A stretch of DNA of 36,954 nt from Oxalobacteraceae bacterium (GTDB taxonomy: Bacteria > Pseudomonadota > Gammaproteobacteria > Burkholderiales > Burkholderiaceae_D): contig JAJTGD010000018.1 in assembly GCA_021299035.1 (NCBI GenBank), forward strand, positions 1 through 36,954. Reading direction: 5' to 3'. Positions within the stretch are counted from its first letter, which is position 1. The number at the start of each line of letters is the position of its first letter. Below, piece by piece: positions 10,207 to 17,253 of this stretch. The position numbers and the translations under genes are program-made. Below the pieces are notes generated by a model. It did no database searches. It was not told where the DNA came from and was given only the letters and a program-made list of their open reading frames with translations.

Positions 10207-10253
10207 GGGGTGTCCTGTGCGAAGGTTTCAATTGAAATGTGCAGCACCACTTT

Positions 10254-10269
10254 TGCAATCGCTGTGCCA
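10254..10269 (-). promoter_or_regulatory. Sigma-54 promoter of the prp operon
   Basis: On the minus strand it reads TGGCAC-AGCGA-TTGCA, an exact -24/-12 element with the required 5-bp spacing between TGGCAC and TTGC. It would start transcription about 35 nt before the prpB start codon. It matches the presence of a sigma-54-dependent PrpR encoded divergently. Confidence 0.88.
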
Positions 10270-10319
10270 CTCGCCCCTGTCGCAAGCCGCACATTGCCCC
10301 CGAAGAAATCCTTGCGCCA

Positions 10320-10332
10320 AATCAGCAGCTTG
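10320..10332 (+). promoter_or_regulatory. Candidate IHF site between promoter and PrpR sites
   Basis: AATCAGCAGCTTG fits the IHF consensus WATCARNNNNTTR at every defined position. It lies between the sigma-54 promoter and the TGAAACA cluster, where a bend would let PrpR reach the polymerase. The consensus is short, so this is a prediction. Confidence 0.55.
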
Positions 10333-10375
10333 CGTGCACACCCACGCTTATTACTAAAAGCTTAAGCATAGGCAG

Positions 10376-10434
10376 ATGTTTCATTTTGTGTTTCAATGAC
10401 AAAATCTTCTGAAACATGAAACATCTCTGAAACA
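10376..10434. promoter_or_regulatory. Candidate PrpR operator cluster (five TGAAACA half-sites)
   Basis: TGTTTCA occurs at 10377 and 10389, and its reverse complement TGAAACA at 10410, 10417 and 10428. The last copy runs into the prpR start codon. The inverted arrangement, about 110-180 bp from the sigma-54 promoter, suits an enhancer for PrpR. The copy on the prpR start also suggests autoregulation (inference). Confidence 0.65.
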
Positions 10435-12065
10435 TGGCACGCCCTAGCCCGCCCAGCCGAGATCGTGGCAACGCCCCGGTGTTCTGGGCAGTCGCCAGCT
10501 CGCAACTATTCGACATGTTTCGCGATCTCACGCCGGAGTTCGACGACCGCGCCGATATCGAATTGATCCAACTCGGCTTTGATGAAGCGGTCGCGCATAT
10601 TCGAGCGCGGCTGCAGACTGAGCGTTGTGACGCTGTGATCTCCGCAGGGTCGAACGGCACATACCTCAAGAGCCGGCTGTCGATACCGGTGGTACTCGCC
10701 AAGGCCAGCGGCTTCGATGTGATGCAAGCCCTGGCACGGGCGCGCAAGATCACCACAGAAATCGGCATGATCAGCTACCAAGAGGCACCGCCCGAGCTCC
10801 TCGAGTTTCAGCGCACCTTCGGTTTGCCGGTAATGCAGCGCAGCTACGTCACCGTGGAGGACGCCCGCGCGCAGATCAGCGAGATGAAGTCAGCCGGTAT
10901 CAAGGCCGTAGTCGGTGCCGGCCTCATCACCGATCTCGCGCAAGAAGCTGGGCTCACCGGGATCTTTGTGTACTCGGCGGGCTCGATGCGTCAGGCCTTC
11001 GAAGACGCCTTCGATATCGCGCGCGCCACACGCTTTGATGCGCCACGTGGTCGAGCCTATGCAGTGTCAGACAACCCCAAAGCCAAGTATGCGCTGTCAG
11101 CGTTGCGGGGAGATTCCGCCAGTATGCAAGCACTGCGAAGCACCATCACGGTCTACGCAAAATCGCCCGCGCCTGTACTGATCGAAGGCGAAACCGGCAC
11201 TGGCAAAGAACTAGTCGCGCAAGCGATTCACCGCGAAAGTGTGCGTGGTATTGGTGGTGATCGTCCATTCGTCGCCGTGAACTGCGGCGCGATTGCGGAA
11301 TCCTTATTAGAGTCCGAGCTATTCGGCTATGAAGAGGGCGCGTTCACCGGCTCGCGCCGTGGTGGTCATGCTGGCCTGTTCGAGGCTGCGCATCGTGGCA
11401 CGCTGTTTCTGGATGAGATCGGCGAGATGCCGCTGCCGCTGCAAACTCGCCTGCTGCGGGTGCTGGAAGAAAAAGAAGTGGTTCGTGTGGGCGGTACGCG
11501 TCCGATTGCGATTGACGTGCGCATCATCAGCGCCACCCACTGCCGTTTGGATAGTTTGGTTGCAGAAGGGCGATTTCGCGCTGACTTGTATTACCGCCTG
11601 AGCGTGCTGCGAATGACGCTACCTGCGCTGCGTGAACGCCCCGATGATCTTGTCACGCTCGCAGAATGGTTTCTGAAAAACGCGCTTGCAGAAATCAGTG
11701 CACAGGTGAGTGCCAATCTGCACGCAGAATTGCTGGCCTGCGCCAATACGCTTCAAGCCTGGCACTGGCCAGGCAATGTGCGTGAGCTTCGAAACCTGAT
11801 GCAACGTGTTGCGCTGTTTCTGGCGGTCGAGCCCTTGCAGGCACTGACCCCCGCTTTTCTGGTCAAGATTGCGCCCGAGTTGTCGCCCAAACCATCTACC
11901 CAAGCGACTACCGGAACAGCGGCCAGCTCTATGACCGATCTTGATCTGGCGGCTCCGTCCGAAACTGTCGAGCAAGTACTCGCTCGCTTTGATGGTAACC
12001 GGGCGGCAGCGGCGGATCATCTTGGCATCAGCCGGACCACACTCTGGCGGCGACTTAAAACTTAA
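10434..12065 (+). CDS. prpR: Propionate catabolism activator PrpR (sigma-54 dependent)
   Basis: This is a transcription activator of prpBC-acnD-prpF-prpE, thought to respond to 2-methylcitrate. The 543 residues comprise the PrpR sensor domain (about 10-195), an AAA+ ATPase (about 215-450) and a C-terminal Fis-type HTH (about 500-543, ending [12 protein letters not shown]). Walker A is GETGTGKE, the sigma-54 contact loop is [10 protein letters not shown] and Walker B is LFLDEIGE. It aligns along its length with what I know of the enterobacterial PrpR, including the first residues, which supports the ATG at 10434. No good Shine-Dalgarno precedes it. Instead, the start codon overlaps a TGAAACA half-site, suggesting weak and self-limited expression. 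Confidence 0.93.
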   Translation: MARPSPPSRDRGNAPVFWAVASSQLFDMFRDLTPEFDDRADIELIQLGFDEAVAHIRARLQTERCDAVISAGSNGTYLKSRLSIPVVLAKASGFDVMQALARARKITTEIGMISYQEAPPELLEFQRTFGLPVMQRSYVTVEDARAQISEMKSAGIKAVVGAGLITDLAQEAGLTGIFVYSAGSMRQAFEDAFDIARATRFDAPRGRAYAVSDNPKAKYALSALRGDSASMQALRSTITVYAKSPAPVLIEGETGTGKELVAQAIHRESVRGIGGDRPFVAVNCGAIAESLLESELFGYEEGAFTGSRRGGHAGLFEAAHRGTLFLDEIGEMPLPLQTRLLRVLEEKEVVRVGGTRPIAIDVRIISATHCRLDSLVAEGRFRADLYYRLSVLRMTLPALRERPDDLVTLAEWFLKNALAEISAQVSANLHAELLACANTLQAWHWPGNVRELRNLMQRVALFLAVEPLQALTPAFLVKIAPELSPKPSTQATTGTAASSMTDLDLAAPSETVEQVLARFDGNRAAAADHLGISRTTLWRRLKT

Positions 12066-12168
12066 GTTTGCGGGCAGTCATGCAAATCAGCGACAGAGGC
12101 CTAAAGAAATGCATCACGCTGCCGATTCTTAGTACCTAAAATTTTGTATTCTTCTTCCAGCCAAGCAT

Positions 12169-12384
12169 ATGAATCACACTCAACCCAAAGATAGCAATAC
12201 CACGACGGCGAAGGTCGGTAAACGACCCGGTGAGCATGTTTGGACCCATGGCGGGGACGTGCAATCTGTCTGGAAAAAATATGGCTGGACCCCACCCAGC
12301 AAGCAGGGGGCGGATACCCCGTCACGCCACCGGCTACGCGACCAACTCGCCGCGAACAATGCCTTACGAGTACTGCGTGGCTGA
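12169..12384 (+). CDS. Small hypothetical protein (71 aa)
   Basis: A short polar protein with a compact conserved-looking core, VWTHGGDVQSVWKKYGWTPP, followed by a basic C-terminus. I do not know its function. No signal peptide or membrane segment is seen and there is no clear Shine-Dalgarno. It lies alone between prpR and the convergent PPK2 gene. The amino-acid composition looks more like a real protein than the overlapping minus-strand frame, which would also cut into the PPK2 gene. Confidence 0.45.
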   Translation: MNHTQPKDSNTTTAKVGKRPGEHVWTHGGDVQSVWKKYGWTPPSKQGADTPSRHRLRDQLAANNALRVLRG

Positions 12385-12420
12385 ATATGCTCAGCTCGGA
12401 TGAACTTGGTCTGGATGCAC

Positions 12421-13242
12421 TCAGTCCAACCGTACGCTCTTGAGATCAAAACTGGCTGCGGGCGGCTTCAACTTCAGCCCGTCCAGCGTCTCGACCAAGA
12501 GCGTCATCAAAAAATAGTCGCGGTATAACTTCGAATCGGCCGGGATCACGTGCCACGGCGCATAATCGGTGCTAGTCGCCGCGATCGTATCCTCGTAAGC
12601 CTCGATATAGTTCTTCCATAATCGCCGGTCCTCAAAATCGGAAGCTTTCAACTTCCAGTGCTTGTCGGGATCGTCCATGCGCGCTTGTAGCCGCTCCCTC
12701 TGCTCCTGCTTTGAGATGTGCAAGTAGCATTTGATGAGGGTGATGCCCTCATCGCTCAACATACGCTCAAAATCTCGGATGTGTTCATACCGACGCTGGC
12801 AGACTGCCTTGCTGATCCATCCTCTCACCCGCGTCACCAACACGTCTTCATAGTGGCTGCGGTTGAAGACCACCAGCTCGCCACGGCGTGGCGCTTTAGC
12901 GTGTACCCGCCAGAGATAATCATGGCGCTGCTCATCCTCGCTCGGTGCGCTAAATGGCTCGGCACGTACACCCAGCGGGCTAACATTCGAAAAAACATGG
13001 CGAATGGCGCCGTCCTTCCCCGAGGTATCCATCCCCTGCAGCACGAGCAGCACACCATGCTCGGTGGACGAATGTAACCGTAGCTGGAGCTTGTTCAACC
13101 GCCCACTCAGTTCGCTGATCTCGGATCTCACCGCATCGAGTTCGGATTTCTTGGGCTCAGTCAGGGGTGCAGTCGGCACGTCCGCCAGCGAGAATGGCTT
13201 CTCCGCATCGATACGGCGTACAGTAAATGTTGTTTTCTTCAT
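12421..13242 (-). CDS. ppk2: PPK2-family polyphosphate kinase
   Basis: It transfers phosphate between polyphosphate and nucleotides, usually making ADP/ATP or GTP from polyphosphate. The single-domain protein is about 273 residues, with Walker A GMDTSGKDGAI (about 70-80), the PPK2 signature FNRSHYEDVLVTRV and a downstream DDPDKHWK lid motif. The subclass (ADP- or AMP-phosphorylating) cannot be assigned safely by eye. The ATG at 13242 is chosen because GGGGAGACAAG precedes it; the frame extends 14 codons further upstream without a good signal. A TATAAT hexamer lies on the minus strand at 13316-13311. Together with ppk at 24977-27070 the window encodes both polyphosphate kinase families. Confidence 0.85.
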   Translation of the reverse strand: MKKTTFTVRRIDAEKPFSLADVPTAPLTEPKKSELDAVRSEISELSGRLNKLQLRLHSSTEHGVLLVLQGMDTSGKDGAIRHVFSNVSPLGVRAEPFSAPSEDEQRHDYLWRVHAKAPRRGELVVFNRSHYEDVLVTRVRGWISKAVCQRRYEHIRDFERMLSDEGITLIKCYLHISKQEQRERLQARMDDPDKHWKLKASDFEDRRLWKNYIEAYEDTIAATSTDYAPWHVIPADSKLYRDYFLMTLLVETLDGLKLKPPAASFDLKSVRLD

Positions 13243-13411
13243 GCTTGTCTCCCCATCCGCCTCGATTGGCATTCTGCCGCACAAGACACAGCGCTGTAGA
13301 ACAGGGGTTTATTATATTTGTTCAACAAGCCAAAAAATCTTAGGTGTTATGCCGGTCTTGGTGAATAAAGCTTTTTATGGCAATGGATTAGGTTTTCTGG
13401 CGTTTGCAGCA

Positions 13412-14143
13412 CTAGCGTAGTCCTGCTTCTGGTCGACAGACAGCGTGAGTGTATAAACCCTCCGGGCTATCGCCGGATATAACTACCCCGAACTTATTGG
13501 CAGAGGTTTGAAACACCAGTACACCAAAGTCATCCATTTTTCGAGCATCGGCTGCCCGCTGCGCGATGTGCCAAACGCTCGAGAGATCGCTGGTTTCACC
13601 CACGCTATGCATTCCAAATTGCGACCGGCTCTCTGGCTTCAGCCTAACCAGGTGAACATGTAATTGATTCTGAGATCTGCGTAGGCGCGGATTAACGACT
13701 AGGGCAATATCCTCCGCTGACATTCTTGATATCGCGATACGCCATGAGAATAGCCAGATCGAATCAGGCTTATTCGGATCTTCAACGCCGGTAACTATCG
13801 CCTTCGGTAGTACTAGACCGTGTACAAAGTCATCCGGGCATCCGCACATCTTGATATCCCGCATCGCCACATAATCCTTGTCTTCCGCCCAAATCTCAAC
13901 GGTGGCTCTACAAGTAGGCTCTGCTAGACAACCAACACTTTTTTGAGGAAGCCGACACTGGCTACAATAACTGGGAGAACTAGCGTCAACACAGCGTTGC
14001 ACGATATGAAGCAAAGTATCACTGGGTGCAGCCGCATTTACAGAAATGCTGGTCGTCTGTGCTATCAACAGCAGCACTAAGCTAAGAAAGCGCAATCGCG
14101 ACCTCGTGAAGTAATAATTATCAATCGAATGTTTTGGAGGCAT
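13412..14143 (-). CDS. cdh: Exported CDP-diacylglycerol pyrophosphatase-like protein
   Basis: The Cdh family hydrolyses CDP-diacylglycerol to phosphatidate and CMP. The protein has an N-terminal export signal (basic TRSRLRF, hydrophobic core, cleavage near SVNA-AAP). The mature part has several cysteines, then the family patterns DKDYVAMRDIKMCGCP, HGLVLPKAIVTGVEDP and RRSQNQLHVHLVRLKP; the last is the HxH of this HIT-like fold. Length (about 243) fits the family. The ATG at 14143 is used; a TTG nine codons earlier is possible, and neither has a clear Shine-Dalgarno. Neighbouring lipid and phosphate genes agree with a phospholipid role. The assignment rests on motifs alone, and a cysteine-rich insert makes it divergent. 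Confidence 0.62.
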   Translation of the reverse strand: MPPKHSIDNYYFTRSRLRFLSLVLLLIAQTTSISVNAAAPSDTLLHIVQRCVDASSPSYCSQCRLPQKSVGCLAEPTCRATVEIWAEDKDYVAMRDIKMCGCPDDFVHGLVLPKAIVTGVEDPNKPDSIWLFSWRIAISRMSAEDIALVVNPRLRRSQNQLHVHLVRLKPESRSQFGMHSVGETSDLSSVWHIAQRAADARKMDDFGVLVFQTSANKFGVVISGDSPEGLYTHAVCRPEAGLR

Positions 14144-14238
14144 GGCTAGGTAGGCATGCCCGTTGACCAAGACGCCTCATCAAGGTCAATCAAGCAATTG
14201 GATCTAGCTGCTAATGCAGGAAACCTGTTCTCTCTGCT

Positions 14239-14475
14239 TTACTTGGCGGTGGCGTCGATTGCCCCGCTGGACCTCAACCTCGACTTGTATTCAGCGTGCC
14301 CACGCTCACACGCAATAAACGCCAGGGATGAGACAGACAAGCCCGCAAAGTCGGATACATCGAAGGCTCGAGCAAATTCAAAAGCCTCGTCCACCACGAA
14401 GTAGCCGAGACTTCGCATTCGCGTCAATTCGTTGATAACAGCTGCTGGTGAGGTAAAAGTGTTAACCGTATCCAT
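14239..14475 (-). CDS. Small hypothetical protein (78 aa)
   Basis: Not recognised. The sequence looks protein-like: a start MDTVNTFTSPAAVINELTRM, then an acidic/aromatic stretch with VVDEAFEFARAFDVSDFAG and a basic end. It contains two segments that could be amphipathic helices, no signal peptide, and one Cys. It lies upstream of, and in the same direction as, the CDP-DAG pyrophosphatase-like gene. No clear ribosome-binding site is seen, and an overlapping plus-strand frame exists, so it is tentative. Confidence 0.35.
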   Translation of the reverse strand: MDTVNTFTSPAAVINELTRMRSLGYFVVDEAFEFARAFDVSDFAGLSVSSLAFIACERGHAEYKSRLRSSGAIDATAK

Positions 14476-14944
14476 AGCAATACCGGGGAAAGTGGGACCG
14501 AGCGAAAAATACCGCTCCTGAATTTCAACTTCGTGACACCGATCCCGTTACCCCGGTCTGCCAATCCACCACCCGTCGGCGAATGCAGAGCCTCGCGACC
14601 AGCCTGCTGGCTGGCTCAGGATCAGCCCGCCTCGGCAGGTTCCACTAACTGGAACACTCCCGCCAAATACAAATTATCTAATTCAGGAAAGTAGCCAATA
14701 GGCGTGGCCTATACGCAGCCCGGTAATAGCGCCTGATATGCGACCAGCTAAATGACAGGGTTCGGCCCGTCGAAACGCACCTCATCGGATATCGACCGAC
14801 CACGCTTGCTAATCGATGGAGGAAATTGAGAGCCGAAAAAGTCGTGGGGCCTAGGCAAACCTACCGCCAGAATCGCTGCTTGGAAGCACGGATCATTACT
14901 GACAAAAGAAACCACATGGTATGGACATCTTAATTTACATACTA
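14476..14944. other. Long non-coding stretch with short hairpins
   Basis: No convincing gene is seen. Several short inverted repeats are present: CCAGCC/GGCTGG at 14599-14614, GTTCCA/TGGAAC at 14639-14655, and GAGCG/CGCTC near 14503-14520. None has a T-run. The region could be a long leader of the gene at 14982, remnants of lost sequence, or an RNA. I see no match to a known RNA family. Confidence 0.4.
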
Positions 14945-14959
14945 TATAAACCGTTTATA
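14945..14959. promoter_or_regulatory. Palindrome in the promoter of the first H1-like gene
   Basis: TATAAAC-C-GTTTATA is a perfect 7+7 inverted repeat 22 bp before the start codon at 14982. It overlaps a possible -10 (TATACG at 14956-14961; TTTACA lies 17 bp upstream as -35). The position fits a repressor operator, possibly autoregulatory (inference). Confidence 0.4.
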
Positions 14960-14981
14960 CGGAAAAACAGGGGATGTATCG

Positions 14982-15416
14982 ATGGACCTTATGACGCTCT
15001 GGCTTGATGGATCAATCGCGGATAGCGACAGCCGCGCTAGCTCGGCTTATCAAAAGCTCTCAAAATTGCCGAGCAAGAAAAAAGGTGGCTCTGGAGCCAC
15101 GGCAAAGAAAAGTGCCAAGGCTGGAAAAAAGGCAGATGCGAAGGCGGGCTCGAAAGCTGGGACTGAGAAGAAGAAGCTCGATGTCAAGCACGCCGCGCTT
15201 GTCCGGGACAGCTTCACCATCCCCGGAGATGAGTTGCAGCTTTTGGCTGATGCCAAGAAAAAATGCTTGAAGGCCGGTATTGATATCAAGAAAAGTGAAT
15301 TGATCAGGATCGGGATTTCGCTTGTCTACGGCCTCGGACTATCCCGTCTGAAAAAAGAGAAAAGAGCACTACAACCCATTAAAACTGGCCGACCCAAAAA
15401 GGCCAAGCTCGTATAG
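14982..15416 (+). CDS. Lys/Ala-rich H1-like protein with C-terminal RHH-like domain (paralogue 1)
   Basis: 144 residues. A short N-terminus (1-30) precedes a Lys/Ala/Gly-rich disordered stretch (about 31-66), as in bacterial histone-H1-like proteins. A folded C-terminal domain follows (about 73-125), with a strand-like VRDSFTIP, helix ELQLLADAKKKCLKAG and helix IKKSELIRIGISLV. That order resembles a ribbon-helix-helix DNA-binding fold. The end, KTGRPKKAK, resembles an AT-hook core. The same domain and tail occur in the protein at 18778-19314. AGGGG lies 8 nt before the ATG. It is probably a nucleoid-associated or regulatory DNA-binding protein (inference); its function is not established. Confidence 0.75.
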   Translation: MDLMTLWLDGSIADSDSRASSAYQKLSKLPSKKKGGSGATAKKSAKAGKKADAKAGSKAGTEKKKLDVKHAALVRDSFTIPGDELQLLADAKKKCLKAGIDIKKSELIRIGISLVYGLGLSRLKKEKRALQPIKTGRPKKAKLV

Positions 15417-15469
15417 ATGGGTCGAACTGTTCTGAAACTACATTCAAACAATTCAAGGGGGGGAATCCT

Positions 15470-15868
15470 ATGAATGGCGTACATTTGACCGCTGATCTGG
15501 CTGGATGCAAAACCAATCACAGCCTGATGACTGATGCTGAAAAACTGCGCGAGATTTGCATTGAACTGGTGGCGATCAGTGGATTGACCGCGGTTCATGA
15601 CCTGTTTTACCAGTTTGAACCAGCAGAAAATGAAGACGCTGGCGGAGTCACCGGCACGGTGCTGCTGGCCGAATCTCACCTGGCCATCCATACCTGGCCG
15701 GAGTTATCAGCGGTAACGCTGGATGTGTATGTCTGTAATTTTTCAACAGACAATCGAAGCAAGGCACAACAGCTGCTGGAGGGTGTGATCAGTCTATTTC
15801 AGCCAGCTTCTGCGCTAAGACAGCAAATTAAGCGCGGGAGCATGGGCGTAATAAATAAAGCAGCCTGA
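15470..15868 (+). CDS. speD: S-adenosylmethionine decarboxylase proenzyme
   Basis: It makes decarboxylated AdoMet, the aminopropyl donor for spermidine. The 132-residue protein belongs to the short prokaryotic class that self-cleaves to form a pyruvoyl group. The cleavage motif LAESHLAIHTWPE puts the processing serine at Ser69. His74 and Cys89 (DVYVCN) keep the spacing of Ser63/His68/Cys83 in the Thermotoga enzyme. A very strong GGGGGG precedes the ATG. No speE (spermidine synthase) is adjacent. It lies 53 bp after the first H1-like gene in the same direction and may share its transcript. Polyamines and Lys-rich proteins both compact DNA, so a link is conceivable but unproven. Confidence 0.92.
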   Translation: MNGVHLTADLAGCKTNHSLMTDAEKLREICIELVAISGLTAVHDLFYQFEPAENEDAGGVTGTVLLAESHLAIHTWPELSAVTLDVYVCNFSTDNRSKAQQLLEGVISLFQPASALRQQIKRGSMGVINKAA

Positions 15869-15919
15869 CGTCCTGTGGCCAGCATCACTGCCCGATAGTT
15901 GTTCCTCAAGATGGTCGCG

Positions 15920-15940
15920 GCCCCGCTCTGATAGTGGGGC
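15920..15940 (+). terminator. Hairpin after speD (weak terminator candidate)
   Basis: GCCCCGC (15920-15926) pairs with GTGGGGC (15934-15940), including one G-T pair, around a 7-nt loop. No T-run follows, so it may only protect the mRNA end. Confidence 0.35.
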
Positions 15941-16094
15941 TGCATTGATCTAGTCAATACGTACCTACCTACCGCCCTCCCTTACACCCTGCACAAAGTA
16001 GCAGCGCCCAGTCGCGATTCAGGGTGAACAGCGCACCAACCCATCCGCTCTATCTCGGCAACTCGCCTCTCTTGGCGGGATGGCTGAGCACTTC

Positions 16095-16112
16095 GTTACA
16101 GAAATGTGACAG
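16095..16112 (-). promoter_or_regulatory. Orphan Pho-box-like site, best match in the window
   Basis: The minus strand reads CTGTCACATTTCTGTAAC, agreeing with CTGTCAYAWAWCTGTCAY at 16 of 18 positions, with the two half-sites 11 bp apart. Its orientation points towards speD's 3' end, where no minus-strand gene is evident. It may serve an antisense or small RNA, or act on the genes to the right despite orientation. Confidence 0.5.
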
Positions 16113-16207
16113 AAAAATGAATATTTGATGATGTCTGCCCGGCATTCGATGCTTATATTCATTGTCATTTTGCGGAAACTTTCTTGTTTCAGACTTGCAC
16201 TCATTCC

Positions 16208-16250
16208 AAGAGCGGCCAGCTACGCGCGACAAAAAATTGCCGCTCTTTTA
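16208..16250 (+). terminator. Hairpin with short T-run upstream of the small membrane ORF
   Basis: AAGAGCGGC (16208-16216) pairs with GCCGCTCTT (16239-16247), with a 22-nt loop, followed by TTTATAA. It could be a leader hairpin of the genes at 16276-17164 or the 3' end of a short RNA from the 15869-16275 gap. That gap otherwise holds only the Pho-box-like site at 16095 and the hairpin after speD. Confidence 0.4.
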
Positions 16251-16275
16251 TAAATCCAAGAGAGATGAGAGCGCC

Positions 16276-16374
16276 ATGATTGCTTCCTACCAGTTGATCA
16301 TCAACGTGATCGCCGACTACATTGAGATCGTCATGCTCAGCATCGGTATGATAGTTTTTCTGGCGTCCGAGTAG
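16276..16374 (+). CDS. Putative small membrane protein (32 aa)
   Basis: A 32-codon frame starting MIASYQLIINVIADYIEIVM and ending IVFLASE. Almost the whole chain could form one transmembrane helix, with an acidic Asp/Glu pair near the middle. AGAGATGAGAG precedes the ATG. The stop lies just before the ribosome-binding-like GAGG of the DUF3047 gene, suggesting coupling. No known family is recognised. At this length the frame could be chance, but its hydrophobic character and placement support it. Confidence 0.38.
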   Translation: MIASYQLIINVIADYIEIVMLSIGMIVFLASE

Positions 16375-16387
16375 TCGAGGTCACATC

Positions 16388-17164
16388 ATTACTACCGCAC
16401 GACAAAACGAGATCCTCGGGTTAGGTCTCGGAATACTGTTGTTACTTTTTTCGACCCTCGCTAGAGCGGCGGTATTTGTAAGCAACTTTGATCCCGTAAC
16501 TCCTCCAACACTGTCGATTCCACCCTCCTGGCAAATCATCCGCCTGGAGAACCATGTTCCGGCCACTACCTATCGACAGCGCCATTGGGATGGGGTGAAT
16601 GCTATCGAAGCAAATGCGGATGCAAGCATGGCCCTTCTAGGTCGTCTAGTAGACGTTGATCTGCATGAAACGCCAATGCTTTGCTGGCTTTGGCGGACCG
16701 ATAGTGTCGTTAAATCAGCCAATATGACAAAACGGCAGGGCGACGATTATGCGGCGCGGGTGTATTTAGCATTTTCCCTCCCAAAGGAAACGCTTACGCT
16801 GGCGGATAAAGCTGCGCTCACCATTGTGCGAGGGATTTTTGGCAGTCAGGTCCCCGATGGTGCAATCAACTATGTTTGGGACAACATGCACCCGGTCGGC
16901 ACAAGGATGCCGAATGCTTATACCTCTCGGGCGAAGATGGTGGTTCTCCGAACCGGTAATGTAGATTCAGAAAAGTGGGTAGGCGAGAGAGTGAATGTCC
17001 TTGACGACCTGCAACGGTCCTTTGGAACCACGGGCGGCAAACTGAAATTACTCGCAATCGCCTCGGACTCGGACAACACGAAAGAGAAGGTCCGGGCTGG
17101 GTTTGCAGACATCGCATTTGTCAGAGCGGATGAAGCCTGCCCCACCACGGGGCCTCATAACTAA
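16388..17164 (+). CDS. DUF3047 family exported protein, probable non-AUG start
   Basis: The mature part matches the DUF3047 pattern: a Trp-containing N-terminus, an Asp/Tyr-rich middle with KRQGDDYAARVYLAF, NYVWDNMHPVGT and the end LLAIASDSDNTKEKVRAGFADIAF. The family's function is unknown to me. The frame is closed by TAG at 16352-16354 and holds no ATG or GTG before the domain. The first TTG (16439) falls inside the hydrophobic core. Reading from ATT at 16388, seven bases after GAGG, gives a regular Sec signal, TTARQNEILGLGLG then ILLLFSTLARA, with cleavage ARA-AVF. ATT (or ATC at 16385) is therefore the probable start, giving about 258 residues. A sequencing error is the alternative. Confidence 0.7.
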   Translation: MTTARQNEILGLGLGILLLLFSTLARAAVFVSNFDPVTPPTLSIPPSWQIIRLENHVPATTYRQRHWDGVNAIEANADASMALLGRLVDVDLHETPMLCWLWRTDSVVKSANMTKRQGDDYAARVYLAFSLPKETLTLADKAALTIVRGIFGSQVPDGAINYVWDNMHPVGTRMPNAYTSRAKMVVLRTGNVDSEKWVGERVNVLDDLQRSFGTTGGKLKLLAIASDSDNTKEKVRAGFADIAFVRADEACPTTGPHN

Positions 17165-17253
17165 GACAACACTGTCGCCAGCTTTTGGGGTTAGCTTAGT
17201 CTGAAGATCTTGGTAATAGCGTCTACTACCCCGCTCCCTCGCCCTGAATTACA

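Noticed and set aside
12180-12449. 89-codon minus-strand frame between prpR and ppk2
   Set aside because: It overlaps the ppk2 3' end out of frame and is antisense to the more protein-like 71-residue frame at 12169-12384.
16050-16232. Minus-strand frames of about 60 codons over the 15869-16275 gap
   Set aside because: Two frames overlap each other, have no start signals and would run through the inverted repeat and Pho-box-like site.
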